Positions 16,981-24,849 of a stretch of DNA of 44,937 bases are shown in pieces. The stretch is from Acidobacteriota bacterium (lineage in GTDB: Bacteria; Acidobacteriota; Blastocatellia; RBC074): positions 1-44,937 of the forward strand of contig JAHBSF010000043.1 in NCBI GenBank assembly GCA_019639255.1, in the 5' to 3' direction. The stretch's first letter is position 1. Every line of letters begins with the position of its first letter. A program made the position numbers and the translations under genes. Under the pieces are notes generated by a model. The model was not told where the DNA came from, searched no databases, and saw nothing but the letters and a program-made list of their open reading frames with translations.

Positions 16981-17138
16981 ATGGAAGGTATTCAATTCGT
17001 TATGTTCAATTCGTGATGAATGATAAATGGGAGGATGTTTACGACAGCCTGACAGCCCGTAAGCGCGCGAAAGAGCCGCGAGAATCGATCGAGGCAGTTA
17101 AAGCGCGACTGATCAAGCAAAGAAAATTGAATGACTGA
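16981..17138 (+). pseudogene. Antitoxin remnant with internal deletion
   Basis: A good Shine-Dalgarno (GGAGGAAG, 16967-16974) precedes ATG 16981, but this frame reads only MEGIQFVMFNS before a stop at 17014-17016. A second frame from ATG 17016 gives 40 residues, MNDKWEDVYDSLTARKRAKE and then PRESIEAVKARLIKQRKLND, which look like the C-terminal half of a PHD/RelB-type antitoxin. The central part of the usual ~80-residue protein is missing and the two ends are out of frame. It overlaps the toxin start by 8 bases, the normal antitoxin-toxin order. Confidence 0.55.
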
Positions 17139-17328
17139 CTTCATCGTGACCTTTCCACGTTCCGCAAGGAAAGAGCTGGAGGGTCTGCCCGCACAAATAA
17201 TCCAGCGAATCTTTCCCAGGGTAGATGCCTTGGCGGGAGATCCTCGCCCTAAAGGTTGTCGTAAGCTGCAAGGTGAGAAGCATCTTTGGCGCATTCGCAT
17301 CGGTGATTATCGGGTTTGCAATCGTTGA
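17131..17328 (+). CDS. Truncated RelE/ParE-family toxin
   Basis: The 65-residue frame starts like a RelE/ParE toxin (MTDFIVTFPRSARKELEGLP) and keeps the late block KLQGEKHLWRIRIGDYRV, then ends at CNR-stop. Family members continue about 20 residues with the final beta strands. A neighbouring frame after the break reads FAIVDLGHRV, resembling that missing end, so a small deletion or frameshift is likely. The protein probably lacks residues needed for mRNA cleavage or gyrase poisoning. With its damaged antitoxin it appears to be a dying module. Confidence 0.6.
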   Translation: MTDFIVTFPRSARKELEGLPAQIIQRIFPRVDALAGDPRPKGCRKLQGEKHLWRIRIGDYRVCNR

Positions 17329-17361
17329 CCTTGGGCATAGGGTGTAGTGTGCGAAGCAAAA

Positions 17362-19251
17362 ATGAATGAAACCCGAGGACATCTCCTCGCGGTAGGGCTT
17401 GCGGCGGTACTGGCGGCCTATACCGCGGTATTGATCAACCGGGCCTCATATGCCGTTGGGGGATCGGATAGTTCCGGTTATGCAAGCCTGGCGCGCTCGC
17501 TGTTGCAGGGCCGGGTCGCACTTCCGATTTCGGAGCTGGATCAACTCGAACTGCCCTCACCGTTTGCGCCCCTGTTTGTCCCTCAGGGGTATACGCCCTA
17601 CGTGGAGGACGGCCGGCCGACCGCGATCAGGGTATCGTATTACCCTGTCGGTTTTCCGCTGCACCTTGCCGTGGGGGCGGCGATCCTGGGCTGGAGAGGT
17701 CCATTCTGGGTCAGTCCGGTTGCGGGGGCAGTAAGTTTGCTGCTGCTGTTTCTGGTCGCGAGGCGACTTGGGTTGTCGGTTGCCTTTGCGCTTGGCTCAG
17801 CGGCAATCCTCGCCGTCAATCCAACTTTCATTTTTATGGCAAGCCAGCCGATGAGCGATGTCGCAGCGTTGCTGTGGGCGCTCGTCATGGTGTGGGCGGG
17901 GCTGCGCTCACGAGAGCATAATCGCTGGGCGCTGCTTGCGGGTGCGGCGTTCGGCATGGCGCTTCTGGTGCGACCGACAAACATCCTGTTGCTTGCCCCT
18001 CTTATCTTCAGCCTCCGTCTGAAGCTGAAGCCGCTATTTTTTTTCGCTCTCGGCGGGCTGCCTATGGCCGCCGTTTTCCTCTTCTACAACTACGCCGCAT
18101 TCGGCCATCCGCTGCAGACCGGCTACGGCGCGATCAGTTTGCAGCACTTCATCACCACTACGGGACTTGGTCTACGTGCCGGGCATTATCTTTATTGGCT
18201 GATGATGACGATGAGCCCCCTGCTGTTGCTGGGCTGGATTGCGGTAGCGGCCAATCGCCTTGTCGAATGGCGGAATCGTGCGTTGCTCATCGTGTGGTTC
18301 GGAGCGTTCCTCGCGTTTTATCTCTGCTACAACATTTACGACGCCTGGTGGTACACGCGGTTTCTCCTGCCCGGTTATCCTGCGTTGATTCTCGGCGCGA
18401 TGCTTGTTGCAAGGGATTTGCTCGGGCGCCTGCCGGATCGACGGCTCCGACTTGCAGTGGGTCTTGGGTTGCTCTCGGCGGCGCTTGGTTTTTCCGTATA
18501 TCACGATAGCAGGTTCGGAGTCCTGGACATCGGCAGGGATCAGGCCATTCACGCCGATTCGTGTCGTTGGGCTGACGCGCGGTTGCCTGCCCGGTCCCTC
18601 GTGGTCGCAAATGAGATGTCCGGCGCACTGAAGTTCTACACCAACCGCTCGATTTTGCGTTGGGATATGTTGCAGCCGAGGCTGTGGTCCGCGGTCAGAA
18701 CGCGAGTCGTTGAGAAGGAATACAGGGTATATGCTCTGTTGATGGACCACGAGGTGGAATCGGCGCAGCAACTCGTTGTCGGTGAATGGACGGAGCAGGG
18801 GAGGATGCGGAACGTCGGCTTATGGCGCATCGACCCGATGGAAAAGGCTCCTCCCGGAATCAGCTACGGGTCGGGTTTTTCCGATATCGAACGTGATGGC
18901 GATGGGGTGAGCTGGCGATGGATGAGCGACGAGGGCGTCATTCAATTGCAGAACACGGGGCGCCCGATGCGGCTTGGTATAGAAGGCGTCGTGCCGCTCG
19001 AATCCCTGTCGGGCCCTGCGGCGTTCAAGATAGTCTTGAACGGGAAAGTGCTTGACGAGATTCCAATATCGCAGCAAGCGTTCCTCAAAGAGTGGGTCGT
19101 CACGCCGCTTCAGCAGGGCAATAAAGCTGCGTCCGAACTGCGCATAATCACAAACCGGGTATTCGTGCCCGGCGACCTGGATCCGCGCAGCAGCGATCGC
19201 AGGAGGCTCGGATTCTCATTGACGGGACTGGTCTGGAAAGAGATCCCGTAG
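17362..19251 (+). CDS. GT39/ArnT-like multi-pass membrane glycosyltransferase
   Basis: A 629-residue protein. The N-terminal ~380 residues hold about ten hydrophobic segments. The loop after the first has the PMT-like pattern GGSDSSGYASLARSLLQG, with an acidic residue where GT-C enzymes place their catalytic Asp. Later come YYPVGFPLHLAVGA and LVRPTNILLLAPL, typical of family 39 relatives. The C-terminal ~230 residues are soluble, probably periplasmic. It would transfer a sugar from a polyprenyl-phosphate donor; acceptor unknown. Start: ATG 17362 is preferred over GTG 17347; neither has a strong Shine-Dalgarno. No polysaccharide cluster is adjacent. Confidence 0.7.
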   Translation: MNETRGHLLAVGLAAVLAAYTAVLINRASYAVGGSDSSGYASLARSLLQGRVALPISELDQLELPSPFAPLFVPQGYTPYVEDGRPTAIRVSYYPVGFPLHLAVGAAILGWRGPFWVSPVAGAVSLLLLFLVARRLGLSVAFALGSAAILAVNPTFIFMASQPMSDVAALLWALVMVWAGLRSREHNRWALLAGAAFGMALLVRPTNILLLAPLIFSLRLKLKPLFFFALGGLPMAAVFLFYNYAAFGHPLQTGYGAISLQHFITTTGLGLRAGHYLYWLMMTMSPLLLLGWIAVAANRLVEWRNRALLIVWFGAFLAFYLCYNIYDAWWYTRFLLPGYPALILGAMLVARDLLGRLPDRRLRLAVGLGLLSAALGFSVYHDSRFGVLDIGRDQAIHADSCRWADARLPARSLVVANEMSGALKFYTNRSILRWDMLQPRLWSAVRTRVVEKEYRVYALLMDHEVESAQQLVVGEWTEQGRMRNVGLWRIDPMEKAPPGISYGSGFSDIERDGDGVSWRWMSDEGVIQLQNTGRPMRLGIEGVVPLESLSGPAAFKIVLNGKVLDEIPISQQAFLKEWVVTPLQQGNKAASELRIITNRVFVPGDLDPRSSDRRRLGFSLTGLVWKEIP

Positions 19252-19359
19252 GCCGCAGAGCGGGGCGATTCGCTGCTTCCCTGGCTGTGTATTAAGTGAT
19301 AGACTCGCGCCCGACTCACACGGGCGTATCCCATCATAAGTTTGCAAACGGAGGAGAAT

Positions 19360-20730
19360 ATGCGGCTCGCACGGGGCCGGTCGGCGGCGCTCGCTTTTGC
19401 GCTACTTTCATGCACTTTGTTTTCGGCCGGCTGCCGCAGGGCGGAGGTGTATCCCGAGGGGCCGATACTGCTCGTATGTCCGTGGGCGGTCGGGGGCGGA
19501 ACCGATCGCGTATCGCGGCAGACGGCGGCATTTCTGGAACGCGAGTTCGGCGTGCCGGTCAACGTCATCAATGCGACGGGGGGCGCGGGCGTAACGGGGC
19601 ACGCGCGGGGCATGCGCGCGCGGCCCGACGGGCATACGATGATGATGATGACGGTCGAACTCAACATGCTGCACTGGCGCGATCTGACCGACATATCGTG
19701 GCGGGATTTCGAGCCCGTCGGATTGCTCAACCGCGATCCGGCGGCGCTGTTTGTACGCGCCGACGATGCGCGATGGTCCGACGCCCCGAGCGTCATCACA
19801 GCGGCGCGCGCGCAACCCGAAACCCTCACCGCATCCGGAACCGCGCTCGGCGGCATCTGGCATCTGGCGCTCGGCGGCATGCTCGACCGTTCCGGGCTGA
19901 GCCCGGCAAGCGTCAAATGGATTCCGACGGCGGGCGCAGGCCCCGCGCTTCAGGAGCTTGCAAGCGGCGGCGTGGATATGGTGGTTTGCAGCCTGCCCGA
20001 GGCGCGCACGCTGCTCGCTTCTGGCAACGTGCGATCGCTCGGCGTGATGGCCGATGAGCGTCTGCCTGCTTATCCGGACGTTCCCACGCTCAGGGAGCAG
20101 GGCGTGGACTGGAGCCTTGCGGGCTGGCGCGGGATAGGCGTTCCGAAGGGCACGCCTCCCGAAATAGTCGGGCGGTTGACGGATGCGCTCGAAAAAATCG
20201 TGCGCGGCGAGGCGGACCTCAACGGGCAGCGCTTTCCCGATTACATGGATTCCGAGGGCTTCAACCTGTCGTGGGGGCGGCCCGAAGAATTTTCGCGGCT
20301 GCTTTCGACCACCGACGCGCAGCTCGGTGCACTGCTTACCCGCCCCGAATTCGCTTCTGTGAATACAAGTCATCTCGGGCCGATGTATTTTCCGCGGCTG
20401 ATCATAGCCGGAATTTTCTGCATATTTGCAGCGCTGCGAATCGCTGCGTACAAAAACCGCGAAAGAGGCGGCTCAAAACAGCCCGTATTTGCGCGGCCGA
20501 ACTGGCTGCCCTTTATCGAGGCGATTGCCGCGGTTGCATTTTTTGCGCTTGCGGCCGAAACGATGGGGTTTTTGTTTGCGGCCGGGGCAATGCTTTTTTA
20601 TCTGTTGCGGCGATTGGGAACGGGATGGGGCGCAAGCGCCCTGATTGCGCTTGCGGTCGTTCCGGGGCTTTACGGATTTTTCTCCACGCTGATGCGCGTG
20701 CCGTTGCCCGTGGGGTGGTTCGGATGGTGA
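19360..20730 (+). CDS. TctC-TctB fusion: tricarboxylate-transport binding lipoprotein with membrane subunit
   Basis: A 456-residue protein. A lipobox (LFSAGC, C25) ends the signal peptide. Residues ~30-330 form a TctC/Bug-type binding domain (PWAVGGGTDRVSRQ, INATGGAGVTGHARG, RPDGHTMM, GVPKGTPPEIV). After a linker, residues ~343-452 hold about four membrane helices (first near RLIIAGIFCIFAALRIAAY) with the look of TctB. In known systems TctC and TctB are separate proteins, so this tethers the binding protein to the membrane. GGAGG at 19350-19354 sets the ATG. The TctA gene follows after 28 bases, so the pair makes a complete tripartite tricarboxylate-type importer. Confidence 0.88.
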   Translation: MRLARGRSAALAFALLSCTLFSAGCRRAEVYPEGPILLVCPWAVGGGTDRVSRQTAAFLEREFGVPVNVINATGGAGVTGHARGMRARPDGHTMMMMTVELNMLHWRDLTDISWRDFEPVGLLNRDPAALFVRADDARWSDAPSVITAARAQPETLTASGTALGGIWHLALGGMLDRSGLSPASVKWIPTAGAGPALQELASGGVDMVVCSLPEARTLLASGNVRSLGVMADERLPAYPDVPTLREQGVDWSLAGWRGIGVPKGTPPEIVGRLTDALEKIVRGEADLNGQRFPDYMDSEGFNLSWGRPEEFSRLLSTTDAQLGALLTRPEFASVNTSHLGPMYFPRLIIAGIFCIFAALRIAAYKNRERGGSKQPVFARPNWLPFIEAIAAVAFFALAAETMGFLFAAGAMLFYLLRRLGTGWGASALIALAVVPGLYGFFSTLMRVPLPVGWFGW

Positions 20731-20758
20731 AGCGAGCCAACAAGAGGAGGACCCGGAG

Positions 20759-22315
20759 TTGAGCGATGCATTCTGGGAGGCGTGCGGGCAGGTCTTCGAG
20801 TGGAGAGTGCTCGGAATAATCGTAGCCTCGTGCGCATACGGGCTTTTTGTCGGCTCCATCCCCGGACTGACGGCTACGATGGCGGTGGCCCTGCTGATAC
20901 CGCTCACGTTTTTTCTGGATCCCATATCGGCAATCGGCGCCATAGTCGCGCTCGAAGCCTGCGCGATATTCGCAGGCGACATCCCTTCGGCGCTCGTGCG
21001 CATGCCGGGTACTCCGTCTTCGGCCGCATACGTCAACGATTCCTACCAACTCGTAAGGCGCGGGCGCGGCACGGAAGTCTTCGGCGTGATGCTTTTGTGG
21101 AGCGTCGTGGGCGGACTCTTCGGCGCGATGGTGCTGATATTCGCCGCGCCCGCCGCTGCGCGCATCGCATTTCATTTCACTACGTACGAATACTTCTGGT
21201 TATACCTGATCGGGTTGAGTTCGGCGGCCGTAGTAGCGCACGGATCGCGGTTGAAGGGACTGCTGTCGCTGCTGATCGGGTTGCTGTTTTCGACCGTGGG
21301 CTTGAGCGAGGTGCACAGCGTTCCGCGATTTACCTTCGGGCGCGACGAACTGATATCGGGCATTGATTTCATTGCAGCGATGATCGGGCTGTTCGGATTT
21401 TCCGAAGTATTGCGAAACGTGTTGTGGAAGGAGCAGGTCGCGGGCGAGGATTTGCCCGCCCGGGAGTCGGGGCGCGGCGGTTTTCTGATTGTGCAGTTGT
21501 GGCGGCCGTTCAAAGAGATGATCGGGACGGCTGCAGTGCTGCTGTGGCGGCGCAAGCTGCAGGCGCTCGTCTCGAACGCCATCGGAACCGGCGTGGGTGC
21601 GCTGCCCGGGGCCGGAGCCGACATCGGCGCGTGGGTTTCGTTCGGCGTTTCAAAAAGGTTTTCGCGCAAGCCCGACGAGTACGGTCAGGGTTCGATCGAG
21701 GGGGTCGCCGACGCTACGGCGGCCAATAACGCCGCGCTTGCCGGAGCCTGGATTCCCGCGCTCGTTTTCGGCATTCCGGGCGATTCGATTACGGCGATAG
21801 TGATCGGCGTGCTGTTGATGAAAAATATCACGCCGGGACCGCAGATTTTCACCAATCCGAAACAGGCTACGCTCGTCTACGGCATATACATAATTTTCAT
21901 TCTCGCGAATCTGCTGCTGATTCCGCTCGGATATCTTGCGATACGCGCCGGAACGACTCTGGTGCGGATGCCGCGCCGCGTGCTTGCGCCGCTGATACTG
22001 CTGTTTTGCATAGTCGGCGCGTATGCGATCAACGGAAGTTATTTCGATGTATGGGTGATGCTGGGGATGGGCGTGCTCGGATTTGTGCTCGAACGAAGGG
22101 GCGTGCCGCTCGGGCCGCTGGTGCTCGGCATAGTACTGGGAGGCAAGCTCGAACAGACGTTCATTCAATGTCTGAGCAAGTCGGATTCGCTGGTGGACTT
22201 TTTTGCGCGGCCTGCGGCGGGGTTGCTCGGGGCGGCGTGTGTGCTGCTGTGGATTGCTCCGCTCGCGGGAGTGTTGCGGCGGCGGTTTCAGCATAGGGAA
22301 ATAAAAGAGAGATGA
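20759..22315 (+). CDS. TctA-family tripartite tricarboxylate transporter permease
   Basis: A 518-residue inner-membrane protein with about ten to twelve hydrophobic segments and TctA signatures: GLFVGSIPGLTATMAVALLI near the N-terminus, RMPGTPSSAA, GALPGAGADIGAWVSFGVSK and ALVFGIPGDSITAIVIG. It should import a carboxylate using the ion gradient together with the upstream TctC-TctB fusion. The start is TTG, justified by AGAGGAGG at 20743-20750. The last residues (REIKER) and the TGA stop fall in the left arm of the palindrome at 22296-22406. The carboxylate transported cannot be told from sequence. Confidence 0.9.
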   Translation: MSDAFWEACGQVFEWRVLGIIVASCAYGLFVGSIPGLTATMAVALLIPLTFFLDPISAIGAIVALEACAIFAGDIPSALVRMPGTPSSAAYVNDSYQLVRRGRGTEVFGVMLLWSVVGGLFGAMVLIFAAPAAARIAFHFTTYEYFWLYLIGLSSAAVVAHGSRLKGLLSLLIGLLFSTVGLSEVHSVPRFTFGRDELISGIDFIAAMIGLFGFSEVLRNVLWKEQVAGEDLPARESGRGGFLIVQLWRPFKEMIGTAAVLLWRRKLQALVSNAIGTGVGALPGAGADIGAWVSFGVSKRFSRKPDEYGQGSIEGVADATAANNAALAGAWIPALVFGIPGDSITAIVIGVLLMKNITPGPQIFTNPKQATLVYGIYIIFILANLLLIPLGYLAIRAGTTLVRMPRRVLAPLILLFCIVGAYAINGSYFDVWVMLGMGVLGFVLERRGVPLGPLVLGIVLGGKLEQTFIQCLSKSDSLVDFFARPAAGLLGAACVLLWIAPLAGVLRRRFQHREIKER

Positions 22316-22406
22316 CGAAACAAGCGAAATGAAACGAAAAGAACCGAAAAGTTGGATATTTTCGTGATTTTCGTTTTATTTCGTTTGTTCCGTCATCTCT
22401 CTTCCC
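22296..22406. repeat. Palindromic repeat after tctA
   Basis: GGGAAATAAAAGAGAGATGACG on the left (split for reading) faces CCGTCATCTCTCTTCCC on the right. Both arms carry the ATGACG variant rather than ATAACG. The inner arm sequences match less well (GAAACGAAAA against TTTTCGTTTTATTTCG). It overlaps the end of the TctA gene. Confidence 0.9.
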
Positions 22407-22442
22407 TCAAGTAATGGGAAATATCAGAAAAGAGGCGCGAGG

Positions 22443-23822
22443 ATGAAGGTTGACGAAGCGGTTGTCGGCGCATCGCCCGATCCGTATCAACTGCGGCCCG
22501 AGGATGTAGCCGAAGCTCCGCGCACGTTTCGAGACGCGTTGCGCAAAACCGGGCCGGGGATGATCCTCGCCGCATCCATCGTCGGATCGGGCGAACTCAT
22601 CACTACCACGACGCTCGGCGCCGAAGTCGGTTACATCGCGCTTTGGGTCATCCTGCTCAGTTGCGTGATCAAGCCCGCAGTGCAGGCCGCGATGGGCCGC
22701 TTCGTCATCGCTACGGGCGAAACGGGGCTTGCAAGCTTCGACCGCGTGCCGGGGCCGAGGTGGAAGGTAAGCTGGGTGGTGTGGTGCTGGGCGATTATGG
22801 TCTTTATGACGCTGCTTCAGGTGGGCGCGATGTTCGGCGGCGTTGCACAGGTAATGAACCTCATCTTCCCGGCAGTGCCCGTCAAGGTCTGGGTCCTGGG
22901 CTTTCTGGCGTTGACGCTTGCGCTGCTGCTCGGCGGCGGATACGACCGGGTCGAGCGCATTGCGACGATCAAGGTAGGGCTCTTTACCCTGGTAACGCTG
23001 CTGGCTGCGGTAGTGCTTATGCGGCAGCCCGAGTTCGACTGGAGCGATCTGGCGGGCGGTTTGACGTTCGAGTTGCCGGGTGCGGGACTGGCTACGGCGG
23101 TAGCGGTTTTCGGCATCACCGGAGTCGGCGCGGCCGAACTTTTTATGTATCCGTACTGGTGCGTAGAGAAGGGGTATGCGCGGTTTGCGGGGCGCAGGAA
23201 TTCAAGCCCCGAATGGCGTGCGCGCGCGCGCGGTTGGGTGCGCGTTATGCATCTGGACATCTTCGTGTCGATGATGGTTTATACGGTGGCGACGATCGCC
23301 TTTTACCTTCTCGGCGCGGGCGTGCTGCACGGTATGGGACGGGTGCCGAAGGGCAACGACATGATTTCGGCGCTCTCGAACATTTATACGCAGACGCTCG
23401 GCGGCTGGTCGTTGTTGCTGTTTTACGCCGGAGCGATTGCTACGTTGTACAGCACGATATTCGCCGCGACCGCTGCGCATTCGCGGCTGTTCGCCGACCT
23501 GTGCAGGTTGATGGGATTTTTCGCCGCCGACGATTACAGGCAGCGCCTGCGCTACAGACGCGGGTGGGTCATTGCGCTGACGGTTGTTCCCGTAGCGCTT
23601 TACTGGCTGTTCGAATCGCCGGTGAAGATGGTGGTCGCCGGGGGCGTGGCGCAGGCGCTTATGCTTCCGATCATCGGCGTGAGCGTGGTGTATTTGCAGC
23701 ATAGATATCTGCCGAAGGAATTGCTGCCCTCGCGCGCATCGATTGCGGCGCTGTGGGGCGTGGCGGCGGTGATAGTGATGCTTATGGGGTATTACGTGAT
23801 CGGCGAGATCCGGAAACTTTGA
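22443..23822 (+). CDS. Nramp-related transporter lacking canonical metal motifs
   Basis: A 459-residue inner-membrane protein with about eleven hydrophobic segments and the Nramp fold pattern (KTGPGMILAASIVGSGEL in the first helix; GITGVGAAELFMYPYW in the sixth). In metal-importing Nramps these helices carry DPGN and MPH, which bind Mn/Fe. Here the aligned residues are GSGE (48-51) and roughly AEL (231-233), so the substrate is probably not a typical soft divalent metal. Such outliers occur in the superfamily, including Mg-transporting relatives. AGAGG at 22431-22435 lies 7 bases before the ATG. Flanked by palindromes on both sides, it appears to be a single-gene unit. Confidence 0.82.
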   Translation: MKVDEAVVGASPDPYQLRPEDVAEAPRTFRDALRKTGPGMILAASIVGSGELITTTTLGAEVGYIALWVILLSCVIKPAVQAAMGRFVIATGETGLASFDRVPGPRWKVSWVVWCWAIMVFMTLLQVGAMFGGVAQVMNLIFPAVPVKVWVLGFLALTLALLLGGGYDRVERIATIKVGLFTLVTLLAAVVLMRQPEFDWSDLAGGLTFELPGAGLATAVAVFGITGVGAAELFMYPYWCVEKGYARFAGRRNSSPEWRARARGWVRVMHLDIFVSMMVYTVATIAFYLLGAGVLHGMGRVPKGNDMISALSNIYTQTLGGWSLLLFYAGAIATLYSTIFAATAAHSRLFADLCRLMGFFAADDYRQRLRYRRGWVIALTVVPVALYWLFESPVKMVVAGGVAQALMLPIIGVSVVYLQHRYLPKELLPSRASIAALWGVAAVIVMLMGYYVIGEIRKL

Positions 23823-23823
23823 A

Positions 23824-23896
23824 AAGAGAACGCGGAAATCCTCAGAATTTCGGTGGTTTCCGTCTATTTCCGTTTGTTCCGTTATCTCTCTTTCCT
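23824..23896. repeat. Palindromic repeat, right arm well preserved
   Basis: The right arm TTTCCGTTTGTTCCGTTATC plus TCTCTTTCCTCCTGAATCG is intact, while the left arm (AAGAGAACGCGGAAATCC) is worn. The flank CCTCCTSAAYCGRGAATCGCCGG is shared with the copy at 27.9 kb. Confidence 0.8.
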
Positions 23897-23975
23897 CCTG
23901 AATCGAGAATCGCCGGAGCGGTTCGGACATCGGCTTGATCGCTTAAAAGCGCACGTGTTATCGTCCCGTAGGTTT

Positions 23976-24665
23976 ATGTTTCCCTCGAAATGGACAGATC
24001 GGCTTTCCGGATTGCTGCTTTTGATATTGCTGGCGGTGCAGTGCTGCGCCGGGTTGCTTGCGTCGAAGCTGCACGTAGAGGAATCCGCCGCGCGGTCTTT
24101 TCCGTTTTATCTTCCCTTTTCCCCAACCTATATTTACGCCGATCTGGATGAAGACCACATTCCGGATCTTGCGCGCGTGACCTCGCGCGGCGGGTTCAAG
24201 AGCATTCAGGTAGTATTCGGGGATGCCCAGATTATAGATCTGCCGATATGGGCTCCGGCAGGCGCTCCGGGCGCGCTGATTGCCGCCGACATCGACCGCG
24301 ATCGAGTCAACGATCTTATCTGGATGCCCCAGCATCCCGCTTCGGACGCCGTGATATGGTTCGGCAGCGGCAGCGGACGCTTTGAATACGCCGGAGATTC
24401 CAGGCGTTACCGCAGGGAACTCATCCGACTGTGCGCGGGCGAAGATGGGCCGGATGCGAGTTTTACCGACGTGCGAATACCGCTTGCCGATGCTGTGCCG
24501 CACAGGTACTCGGCGGCGACGGCGGATGAATGCCGGTTCGATTATCCTTCCACTGCATCCGCGCGGCGCGCAGCCGCTGCCGTCTCGGGCAAACCGGATG
24601 CATTAGCCTTCCTTCCAGGTAAACGCGGCCCTCCCATCTGCGGTCTCGCGCAAGCCAGTCTGTAA
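23976..24665 (+). CDS. Secreted FG-GAP/VCBS-like protein
   Basis: A 229-residue protein with a signal-anchor or signal peptide (LSGLLLLILLAVQCCAGLLA). It has two FG-GAP-like calcium-loop motifs, YADLDEDHIPDLARV (about residues 51-65) and AADIDRDRVNDLIWMP (about 103-118), which suggest a partial beta-propeller. The remainder is low in recognisable features. The ATG at 23976 has no strong Shine-Dalgarno; the open frame continues upstream through the repeat but reads only its translated arm (YFRLFRYLSF). It lies upstream of the efflux genes but is separated by 184 bases, so a functional link is only possible. Confidence 0.6.
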   Translation: MFPSKWTDRLSGLLLLILLAVQCCAGLLASKLHVEESAARSFPFYLPFSPTYIYADLDEDHIPDLARVTSRGGFKSIQVVFGDAQIIDLPIWAPAGAPGALIAADIDRDRVNDLIWMPQHPASDAVIWFGSGSGRFEYAGDSRRYRRELIRLCAGEDGPDASFTDVRIPLADAVPHRYSAATADECRFDYPSTASARRAAAAVSGKPDALAFLPGKRGPPICGLAQASL

Positions 24666-24849
24666 ATTCGAAAACAGTACGGGATGTACGGAACGTCCCG
24701 GACCAGGGAAGCGAAATCGCGCGTCCCTGCGCCGGGATTCCGGGTATCGATTCGTGTTTTTTCGGTTCTCATACGGGGCGATTGCTGCGCGCGCGGTTAT
24801 GCGGTGCAGAAGCGGCTTTCAAAGCGTGCAATTTGGAGGAGGTCATTAC

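Noticed and set aside
16693-16995. Small open frames inside the nested palindrome
   Set aside because: Both strands give similar peptides because the DNA is palindromic; there is no ribosome site and no family.
23853-23975. Peptides such as YFRLFRYLSF repeated in several gaps
   Set aside because: They are translations of the palindrome's right arm in different copies, not a small-protein family; no consistent start or ribosome site precedes them.
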